The notes under the pieces: model-generated
Database searches by the model: none
What the model saw: the letters and a program-made list of their open reading frames with translations, nothing else
Told to the model about the DNA's origin: nothing
Part shown: positions 50,786 to 58,061 of the stretch, piece by piece
Layout of the letters: the number at the start of each line of letters is the position of its first letter
Numbering within the stretch: position 1 is the first letter of the stretch
Assembly (NCBI RefSeq): GCF_015704865.1
Contig: NZ_JADQTO010000012.1
Span: 124,001-188,000 of the forward strand
DNA: 64,000 bases
Direction: 5' to 3'
Origin: Actinoplanes aureus
GTDB taxonomy: Bacteria > Actinomycetota > Actinomycetes > Mycobacteriales > Micromonosporaceae
Program-made: the position numbers and the translations under genes

Positions 50786-51492
50786 AGATCAACCAGTTCG
50801 CCGAGGTGATCCGCGGCGGTCTCATCGTGTCCTGCCAGGCCGGACCGGACCATCCGCTGCGGGACTCGCCCACCATCGCCCGGATGGCGCGGGCCGTGGT
50901 CCGGGGCGGAGCCACCGCCGTACGGTGCGGGGGAGTGGGCGGCATCGCCGACGTACGCGCCGTCGCCGACGCCGTGCCGGTGCCGGTCATCGGGCTCACC
51001 AAGCAGGGCACGACGGGTGTGTTCATCACACCCACCGTCGACGACGCGCTGCGGGTGCTCGCGGCGGGCGCGGCCGTCGTCGCCACCGACGGCACCACCC
51101 GCCCACGCCCGGACGGGGCACCACTGAGCCGGACGATCGACGTGGTGCACACCGCCGGTGGCCTGGTCATGGCCGACGTCTCCACGCTGGCCGAGGGCGT
51201 CGCGGCGGCCGAGGCCGGCGCCGACCTGATCGCCACCACATTGTCCGGCTACACCCCCCACAGCCCGGCGTCCGCCGGACCCGATCTGGCGCTGGTCGCC
51301 GCACTTACGGCCGCGCTGCCGTCGGCGCTGATCGTGGCCGAGGGCCGGTATCACCACCCGGAGCAGGTCCGGGCCGCTCTGGACGCCGGCGCCACCGCCG
51401 TGGTGGTGGGCACGGCGATCACCGACCCGGCATGGATCACCAGCACCTTCGCGGTCAGCCGGGGGAGGGCAGTGCCTCCGTCGGCCAGTTGA
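50782..51492 (+). CDS. nanE: N-acylglucosamine-6-phosphate 2-epimerase NanE
   Basis: 236-residue TIM-barrel enzyme that converts ManNAc-6-P to GlcNAc-6-P. Family blocks: LIVSCQAGPDHPL near the N-terminus, IGLTKQ with the catalytic Lys, MADVST, ATTLSGYTP and VAEGRYHHPEQV with the catalytic Glu. It is the most specific sign that this is a sialic-acid operon. ATGA overlap with the kinase. The end overlaps the convergent PucR gene by 38 bases. The next steps (NagA, NagB) are not in the window. Confidence 0.95.
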   Translation: MKINQFAEVIRGGLIVSCQAGPDHPLRDSPTIARMARAVVRGGATAVRCGGVGGIADVRAVADAVPVPVIGLTKQGTTGVFITPTVDDALRVLAAGAAVVATDGTTRPRPDGAPLSRTIDVVHTAGGLVMADVSTLAEGVAAAEAGADLIATTLSGYTPHSPASAGPDLALVAALTAALPSALIVAEGRYHHPEQVRAALDAGATAVVVGTAITDPAWITSTFAVSRGRAVPPSAS

Positions 51493-52687
51493 GCATCTTG
51501 GCGCCGCGAACGGCGGCCTGCAGGGTGAAGCGGTGCTCCGGGTCGGCCGGGTCGTAACCGGTCAGCGTCCGCGCCCGGGCCAGGCGGTAGGTGACCGTCC
51601 GCACCGACACGTGCAGGAGTTTGGCGGTCTCGGTGGCCACGGCACCAGTGCGGAAGTAGGCGTCGAGAGTGTCCAGCAGCGGCTGCGCCCCGCCGCGCGC
51701 CAGGGCGAGCGGGGTCAGCACCGCGGACACCAGGTCGACGATGGCCGGCTGATCGCGGAGCAGCACCCGGTAAACCAGCAGGTCGTGGGCACCCACCACC
51801 GGGCCGTCCAGCTTGAGGCGGGCGGCCATGGTCAGGGCCTCGCGGGCCTCCTCGTAGGAGCGGGCGATGCCGTACACCCCGGGATAGGCCCGGCCGACCG
51901 CCACCTGCCAGGGCGGGCCATGGCGCAGGCGGCTCAGTTCACCGTGGATCAGCAGGCCCAGGTCGTCGCCGTCGCGGACCGGCGCGGCCCGCTCGGCCTG
52001 CGCCGAGCTCGCCGGGGCGAGGACGACGAGCAGGCCGTCCTTGGTGGCCACCAGCACGTCCCGGTCGCCGAGCCGGTCGAAGATCACCGCCTCCAGCGCG
52101 CTGATGGCAGCGTCGGTGTCCGGCAGCCGGCGGTTCGGCGCGGCCAGCGCGACCTGGTGCACTCGGGCCAGGTCCAGTCCGAACGGCTCGGCCCGCTCGA
52201 CCAGCCCGCCCAGGTCGGAGTCGCCGCGCAGGAGATCGTCGATGATCTCCCGGCGCGACGTCTCCTCCCGGCGGATCAGGGCCCGGCGTGACTCGTTGTA
52301 GCCCTCGGCCAGCGTGGCGACCGCGTCGTCGATGACGGCGAGCACCGCGGTAGCGGCGGCGCGGACCTCCTCGCGGTCGCGCGAGCGCACGACGGCCGGC
52401 AACTCCTGCCACAGGCGCCGCGCGGCGGACAGGTACAGCTGCACCACCCGCCCGGCCGAGATCCCCTGGCGAGCGGCCTGCCGGCCGAGCCGGCCCACCG
52501 CCTCGAGCTCGGCGCGCTTCGGCCGGCGGCCGTCGACCGCCGCGTCGGCCAGCAAGGGCAGGTAGTCGCCGAGAAGCTCCACCGGCACGCCGCCGGCGTC
52601 CCGGCTGGCGCCCTCGGCGACCTTGGCCAGCCAGGCGCGCTGCTCGGCCGACGGCTGCTCCCGGCGCGCCCGTGCGGAGTCCGACAC
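51455..52687 (-). CDS. PucR-family regulator with C-terminal HTH
   Basis: 410-residue regulator. The N-terminal half is a helical sensor-like domain (about 20-150); a GGDEF-like degenerate domain follows (170-300), and the C-terminal PucR HTH_30 is at about 345-400 (LLDTLDAYFRTGAVATETAKLLHVSVRTVTYRL). It starts at GTG 52687. It is convergent with nanE, so a direct link with sialic acid is possible but unsupported. PucR proteins in actinobacteria regulate nitrogen or catabolic genes. Confidence 0.9.
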   Translation of the reverse strand: MSDSARARREQPSAEQRAWLAKVAEGASRDAGGVPVELLGDYLPLLADAAVDGRRPKRAELEAVGRLGRQAARQGISAGRVVQLYLSAARRLWQELPAVVRSRDREEVRAAATAVLAVIDDAVATLAEGYNESRRALIRREETSRREIIDDLLRGDSDLGGLVERAEPFGLDLARVHQVALAAPNRRLPDTDAAISALEAVIFDRLGDRDVLVATKDGLLVVLAPASSAQAERAAPVRDGDDLGLLIHGELSRLRHGPPWQVAVGRAYPGVYGIARSYEEAREALTMAARLKLDGPVVGAHDLLVYRVLLRDQPAIVDLVSAVLTPLALARGGAQPLLDTLDAYFRTGAVATETAKLLHVSVRTVTYRLARARTLTGYDPADPEHRFTLQAAVRGAKMLNWPTEALPSPG

Positions 52688-52723
52688 GCTAGCCCTTCCG
52701 TTCCATCAAAAATCCCACCCCCT

Positions 52724-53455
52724 TCACGGTACGAGGACAGGCTCCGCGCTGCCCTGCCGTAGCGCGACCCACCACGCGTCCGGATCCGCCCGCCCCGCCT
52801 TCGGTGCCGCGGCGGACGGCTCGACCCGCAGATCGGCGTCGACGTCGACGACACCGGGCACCGCCCACGCCAGATCCTGGAGCAGAACGGCTGCCGACCG
52901 GTCGTTCGTCCGGCCGGTCAGCGTCACCACACCAGCGCGGACGTCGATCCGCACCGCGGCGGCCGCGGCCGCCGCGGCCGGCTCCAGCGCGGCCCGGACG
53001 TCGGTGCGGACGGCGTCGTCGGAACGCCCGAAGACCTTGAGCAGGTCCGCGGCGGCGACGACACCCAGCAGCCGCTGCCGGTGGTCCACCACCAGCAGCC
53101 GCTTCACACCCGCACGACGCATCTTGCGGCCGGCCTGGGCGAGCGTCGCACCGGGCGCGACCGTGACCGCCGGCGTACTCATCATTTGGTCCGCGGTGGC
53201 CCGGCCCCAGCCGAACTCCGGCTCCGCCCGGCGCCACCGTGCCAGCAGACCGCGACGCGGCTCCTCGCGCCACACCATGGCGTTCAGCACATCGGTACGG
53301 GTGAGCACGCCGATCACCATGTCGAAGGCGTCCACGACGGCCAGCGCGCTCACATCGTGGGTGGTGATCACGGTGATCACCTCGGCGGGTCGCGCATCGG
53401 CGGCGACGGTGAGCATCTGGTTGGTCATCACGTCACGAACGGTCCAGTGCTGCAT
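52724..53455 (-). CDS. CBS-CBS-BON domain protein
   Basis: 243-residue protein. Two CBS motifs (about 5-62 and 85-145; VRDVMTNQMLTV and ADQMMSTPAVTVAPG) form a Bateman module that may bind adenosyl nucleotides. A BON domain (about 150-215, VRIDVRAGVVTLTGRTNDR) follows, suggesting membrane or phospholipid contact. Stand-alone CBS-BON proteins are common in actinobacterial stress and dormancy regulons. GGAAGGAGG precedes the ATG. No partner is recognisable next to it. Confidence 0.92.
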   Translation of the reverse strand: MQHWTVRDVMTNQMLTVAADARPAEVITVITTHDVSALAVVDAFDMVIGVLTRTDVLNAMVWREEPRRGLLARWRRAEPEFGWGRATADQMMSTPAVTVAPGATLAQAGRKMRRAGVKRLLVVDHRQRLLGVVAAADLLKVFGRSDDAVRTDVRAALEPAAAAAAAAVRIDVRAGVVTLTGRTNDRSAAVLLQDLAWAVPGVVDVDADLRVEPSAAAPKAGRADPDAWWVALRQGSAEPVLVP

Positions 53456-53558
53456 GATCCTCCTTCCGGGATCGGCGGCGTAGCGGCCGCACCTCAACCG
53501 TCGCCGCCGGTGCTCCGGGCGGCCAGGGCGCGCACCGGCCGACAGCACGGCCCGGACG

Positions 53559-53575
53559 TTGCCGACCGTCGGCAA
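53559..53575. terminator. 7-bp hairpin after the MFS gene
   Basis: TTGCCGA (53559-53565), CCG loop, TCGGCAA (53569-53575), 29 bases past the MFS stop at 53605 on the minus strand. Perfect stem, no U-run. It may be a weak terminator, or an operator for the downstream CBS-BON gene. Confidence 0.4.
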
Positions 53576-53604
53576 GGTGCCCGCACCGGATCGGTGCGTC
53601 TCCG

Positions 53605-55059
53605 TCAGCTCCCCGCGGGCGCGGGTGCCGAGGAGTCGCGCAGGCGGCGCGCCACGACGGCCGTGACCAGCACCAGCACCGCGCTCGCGAGCGCGGCCAC
53701 CCGCATGCCCGCGGTGAACGCGTCCGTGGCCACCAGCCGGTCGGCGGCGGCCGCCGCGGTCAGGGTGTCGCCTGACACGTCGAACGAGCGGAACACCGCC
53801 GCGCCGAGGCTGCCCAGCAGCGCGATGCCGAGCGCGCCGCCCAGCTCGGAGCTGGTCTCGCTGAGCGCGGACGCCGCGCCGGCCCGCTCCTGCGGCGCCG
53901 CGCCCACGGCGAGGTCGGTGGTCAGCGCCATCGCCGGACCGGTACCGGTGTAGACCAGCACGAAGCCGGCGATCAGCAGGCCGGCCTCCCCGGCGACACC
54001 GACCAGCGACACCATCAGGTAGCCGGCGGCGCCCACCGCCAGCGCCGCCGCCAGCACGGGGCCGGCACCGAACCGGCTGCTCAGCCGCGGCGCGACGAGC
54101 GACAAGACGACCAGCACGGCGGCCGCCGGCAGCATCCACAAGCCGGCCCGTACCGGCGACAGGCCGGCCACCACCTGCAGATATTGGGTGATGAACAGGT
54201 AGACGCCGGCCACCGTACCGATCGCGACGAACTGCACCAGCAGGGCGCCGCGCAGCGCGGGCCGGGCGAACAACGTCAGGTCGAGCAGCGGCGTGGCGAG
54301 CCGGCGCTGGCGGCGGACGAAGAGCAGCCCGGCGGCGACGCCCACCACCAGTGCCGCCACCGTGGCGAGGCCCGGCCCGTGCGTCGCGAGCTTCTTGATC
54401 CCGTAGACCGCCGGCAGCATCGCCGCCAGGGACAGGGCGACGCTCGGCAGGTCGATCCGGCCCGCCGCCGGATCACGCGCCTCGGGCAGCAGCAGCGGCC
54501 CGGCCACCAGCAGCAGGAGCATCACCGGCAGGCCGAGCAGCAGCACCGAGCCCCACCAGAAGTGTTCGAGCAGCAGCCCACCGGCGACCGGGCCGAGCGC
54601 GATGCCGGCCGAGAACATGGCCGCCCAGACACCGAACGCCACTCCGCGCTGCCGCGCGTCGCGGAACAACGAGCTGATCAGGCTGAGCGTGGAAGGCATC
54701 AGCGTGGCACCGGCGACACCCATCACGGTACGCCCGGCGATCAGCATCTCCGGGCTGCTCGCGTACGCCGAAGCGGTCGACGCCGCACCGAACGCGGCCG
54801 CGCCGAACAGCAGCAGCCGGCGCCGGCCGGCCCGGTCGCCGAGAGTGCCCATGGTGACCAGGAATCCCGCGATCATGAAGCCGTAGACGTCGACGATCCA
54901 GAGCAGTTCGCTGCCGCTCGGCCGCAGGTCGGTGCTCAGGTGCGGGATCGCCAGGTTGAGCACGGTGATGTCGAGGGCGAGCAGCAGGGTGGGCAGGGCG
55001 AGCACGGCGAGGCCGAGCCATTCCCGGGCACCGGCCCGGGGCGAGGCGATCACAGTCAT
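53605..55059 (-). CDS. MFS transporter, DHA2 (EmrB/QacA) family
   Basis: 484-residue protein with about 14 transmembrane segments: LALDITVLNLAIPHL in helix 1, GDRAGRRRLLLFG in the loop, and GIALGPVAGGLL as motif C. Predicted drug or metabolite exporter. It is divergent from a SARP/NB-ARC regulator with only 64 bases between the starts, an arrangement that suggests control by that regulator. Substrate unknown. Confidence 0.93.
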   Translation of the reverse strand: MTVIASPRAGAREWLGLAVLALPTLLLALDITVLNLAIPHLSTDLRPSGSELLWIVDVYGFMIAGFLVTMGTLGDRAGRRRLLLFGAAAFGAASTASAYASSPEMLIAGRTVMGVAGATLMPSTLSLISSLFRDARQRGVAFGVWAAMFSAGIALGPVAGGLLLEHFWWGSVLLLGLPVMLLLLVAGPLLLPEARDPAAGRIDLPSVALSLAAMLPAVYGIKKLATHGPGLATVAALVVGVAAGLLFVRRQRRLATPLLDLTLFARPALRGALLVQFVAIGTVAGVYLFITQYLQVVAGLSPVRAGLWMLPAAAVLVVLSLVAPRLSSRFGAGPVLAAALAVGAAGYLMVSLVGVAGEAGLLIAGFVLVYTGTGPAMALTTDLAVGAAPQERAGAASALSETSSELGGALGIALLGSLGAAVFRSFDVSGDTLTAAAAADRLVATDAFTAGMRVAALASAVLVLVTAVVARRLRDSSAPAPAGS

Positions 55060-55123
55060 GCGGCCACAGTGGTCCCGGCCACGCACGGTCCACGCACGAT
55101 CCGCTGCGGGCTAGCCTGGCACC

Positions 55124-58048
55124 ATGCGTTTCGGGGTGCTGGGCCCGCTCGCCGTGTGGGCGGCCGACGGCACACCCGTCAAGGTTCCCGAGGCCAAGGT
55201 GCGGGCACTGCTGGCCGCGTTGCTGGTGCGGGCCGGCGACCCGGTGCCGGCCGGCCGGCTGGCCGAGGACCTCTGGGGCGGCGCGCCGCCCGGCAACCCC
55301 GCCAACACGTTGCAGACCAAGGTGTCACAGTTGCGCCGGATCGTCGGCCGCGACGCGATCCGGCACGGCGCGGCCGGCTATCACCTCGCGATCGGCCCGG
55401 CGGCGCTGGACGCGGCCGAGTTCACCGGCCTGGTGGAGCGGGCCCGGCGTACGCCCGATGCCGCCGGCCGGGCCGAGCTGCTGGGGCGGGCGCTGGACCT
55501 GTGGCGGGGACCGGCGTACGCCGAGGTGCGCGACGAGCCGTTCGCCCGCTCGGCGGCGGGCCGGCTCGAGGAGCAACGGCTTCTCGCGTACGAGGAATGG
55601 GTCGAGGCCCGGCTGGAACTCGGCGCCCACGCCGCGCTGGCGGGCGAGCTTACCGCCGCGGTCGCGCAGCACCCGTGGCGCGAGCGGCTGCTCGCGGCGC
55701 ACCTGCGGGCCCTGGCCGGCGCCGGGCGGCAACGCGAGGCGATCGAGACGTTCCTTGCCTTCCGTGGCCGGCTGGCCGACGAACTCGGCGTCGACCCGAG
55801 TCCCGAGCTGGAGTCCGCGTACCGGGCTGTGCTCACGCGGGAAAGCGTGCCCACGGTCGCGCCGCGGCTGCCGGCACCGCTCGCCCCGCTGATCGGCCGG
55901 GACGCCGACCGCGACCGGGTCCGGGCCGCGCTCGCGCGGGCCCGGCTGGTCACGCTGACCGGTCCGGGCGGTGTCGGCAAGACCCGCCTCGCGCTCGCCG
56001 CCGCGCACACCGGTCACCTGGTGGAGCTCGCGGGTCTCCCGCGCGGCGCGCCGGCTTCGGCCGTGACCGAGCGGCTGGCCGCCGTGCTGGGCCTGCGCGA
56101 CGAGACCCGGGGCCGCTCCGGCGACCCGGCCGATCGGATCGCCGCCGCGTTGACCGGCGCCCGCGCCCTGGTGGTGCTGGACAACGCCGAGCACGTCGTG
56201 GACGCCGCCGCGACGGTCGTCTCCCGGCTGCTCGGCGCGGTTGCCGACCTGCGCGTCCTCGCCACCAGCCGGGAACCGCTCGGCGTCGGCGGCGAGGTGG
56301 TGTTCCCGGTGGCACCGCTGAGCCCGGACGACGCCGCGGCGCTGTTCGAGACGCGGGCCCGGGCCGCCGATCCGGGCGTGCGCGCCGACCGGCCGGCGGT
56401 CGAGGTGATCTGCGCCCGGCTCGACGGCATCCCGTTGGCGATCGAGCTCGCCGCGGCCCGCGTCCGGACACTCGGCGTCACCGAACTGGCCCGCCGGATG
56501 GACGACCGGTTCGCGGTGCTCGGCGGCGGGCCACGGGACGCCGCGCACCGGCAGCGCACCCTGCGAGCAGCGGTCGACTGGAGCTGGGACCTGCTCGACG
56601 ACGACGAACGGGCCATGCTGCGCCGGCTGGCCGTGCATGCCGGCGGCGCCACTCTGGAGGCGGCGGTGGCGGTGTCCGGGCCGCCCGCGTCGCTCGACGT
56701 GCTCGCCCGGCTGGTCGACCGGTCGCTCGTCGTCGCGGTCACCGACGACGTCCCGCGCTACCGCCTGCTGGAGACGGTCGCCGCGTACGCCACCGAACGC
56801 CTGGCCGAGGCCGGCGAGACGCGGCTGCTGCGGCGCCGCCACGTGGCGTACTACCTCGGGCTCGCCGAACAGGCCCGCCCCCATCTGCACGGGCCGGCCC
56901 AGGGCGACTGGCTGCGCCGGCTGGACGCCGAGTCGGCCAACCTGGCCGCGGCTCTGGCAGCCGCCACCGGTGAGGGGGCCGCCCGGCTGCTCGACGCCGC
57001 GGCCTGGTGGTGGTTCCTGCGCGGCCGGTACCGCGAGGCCCATCGCGCGTTCGCCGCGGCGCCGTCGCTCGGGCCGGTCCCGGCGTGGCGGGCCGGGTTC
57101 GCGCTCTTCACCCAGCAGGATCCCGGGCCGGCCGTCGCGCCGGCCGACGGGCTGCCGGCCTGGTTCCTGGCGCATGCCCAGGCCGCGTTCGGCGACGAGG
57201 CGGCCGGTGCGGCGCTCATCGAGCTGGTCATCGCCAGGACCCGGCCCGGGGAGTGGCTGCATGCCGCCGCGCTGACCACCCGCTCGACGGCGGCGCTGTT
57301 CGCCGGCGACCTGAGCCGGCTGCGCAAGGACGCCGACGAGGCCCTCGCCACGTTCGAACGACTCGGCGACGCGTGGGGCCGGCTACAGGCGGCCGACAAC
57401 CTGGCGGCGCTCGCCCAGATCACCGGCGACTATCCCGAGGCGCGCCGGCTGCACCGCGAGGCCGTACGGGCCGCCGAGGCGCTCGACCTGACCACCGACG
57501 CGGCACACCACCTGACCGGGCTGGGCCGCGTCGCGATGCTGACCGGCGACCTGGCCGAGGCCGAGGAGCTGCACCAGCGTGCGCTCGCCCTGGCGACCGC
57601 GCACGCCAACACGTACGAGCGGCAGTTCGCCGAGCTCGGGCTGGGCCTGGTCGCTCGCCGGGCCGGCCGGTACGCCGACGCCCGCCGCCACCTCGAGGCG
57701 TGGCTGGACTGGAACCGGGCCGTTCCGGGCGGCCAGGGCCTCGCGCTGCTCCTGGCCGAGCTGGGCTTCGTCGCCGAGCAGACCGGCAACGCCGGCGAGG
57801 CGAAGACCCTGCACGCCGAAGGGCTCGAGGTGGCCCGCGGCACCGGCGATCCGCGCGCCGTCGCGCTCGCCCTCGAGGGACTCGCCGGCGCGGCGGCGCT
57901 GGACGGTGATGCCCGGCAGGCGGCCCGGCTGCTCGCTGAGGCGGGGGCGCTGCGTGATGGCGTGGACGCGCCGCTGCCACCCGGCGAGCGCGCCGACGTC
58001 GACCGGATCACCGCCCGGATAGCCGCGCTCCGTACCGCCGGCCGTTGA
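55124..58048 (+). CDS. SARP/BTAD regulator with NB-ARC-like ATPase and TPR repeats
   Basis: 974-residue STAND regulator. Order: winged helix (1-92, RFGVLGPLAVWAADGTPV), BTAD (95-235), NTPase domain (about 255-540; Walker A GPGGVGKT at 280-287, Walker B ALVVLDNAEH), winged-helix/LRR-like connector (RTLRAAVDWSWDLLD) and C-terminal TPR-like repeats (about 650-974). It is the classical LuxR/AfsR-like type that controls adjacent export or biosynthetic genes. It is divergent from the MFS exporter, its most likely target. No biosynthetic cluster is in the window. Confidence 0.94.
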   Translation: MRFGVLGPLAVWAADGTPVKVPEAKVRALLAALLVRAGDPVPAGRLAEDLWGGAPPGNPANTLQTKVSQLRRIVGRDAIRHGAAGYHLAIGPAALDAAEFTGLVERARRTPDAAGRAELLGRALDLWRGPAYAEVRDEPFARSAAGRLEEQRLLAYEEWVEARLELGAHAALAGELTAAVAQHPWRERLLAAHLRALAGAGRQREAIETFLAFRGRLADELGVDPSPELESAYRAVLTRESVPTVAPRLPAPLAPLIGRDADRDRVRAALARARLVTLTGPGGVGKTRLALAAAHTGHLVELAGLPRGAPASAVTERLAAVLGLRDETRGRSGDPADRIAAALTGARALVVLDNAEHVVDAAATVVSRLLGAVADLRVLATSREPLGVGGEVVFPVAPLSPDDAAALFETRARAADPGVRADRPAVEVICARLDGIPLAIELAAARVRTLGVTELARRMDDRFAVLGGGPRDAAHRQRTLRAAVDWSWDLLDDDERAMLRRLAVHAGGATLEAAVAVSGPPASLDVLARLVDRSLVVAVTDDVPRYRLLETVAAYATERLAEAGETRLLRRRHVAYYLGLAEQARPHLHGPAQGDWLRRLDAESANLAAALAAATGEGAARLLDAAAWWWFLRGRYREAHRAFAAAPSLGPVPAWRAGFALFTQQDPGPAVAPADGLPAWFLAHAQAAFGDEAAGAALIELVIARTRPGEWLHAAALTTRSTAALFAGDLSRLRKDADEALATFERLGDAWGRLQAADNLAALAQITGDYPEARRLHREAVRAAEALDLTTDAAHHLTGLGRVAMLTGDLAEAEELHQRALALATAHANTYERQFAELGLGLVARRAGRYADARRHLEAWLDWNRAVPGGQGLALLLAELGFVAEQTGNAGEAKTLHAEGLEVARGTGDPRAVALALEGLAGAAALDGDARQAARLLAEAGALRDGVDAPLPPGERADVDRITARIAALRTAGR

Positions 58049-58061
58049 CGGTCCCGTCACG

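Noticed and set aside
37966..58048. Secondary-metabolite cluster suggested by two SARP regulators
   Set aside because: No PKS, NRPS, terpene or RiPP biosynthetic gene is present between or beside them.
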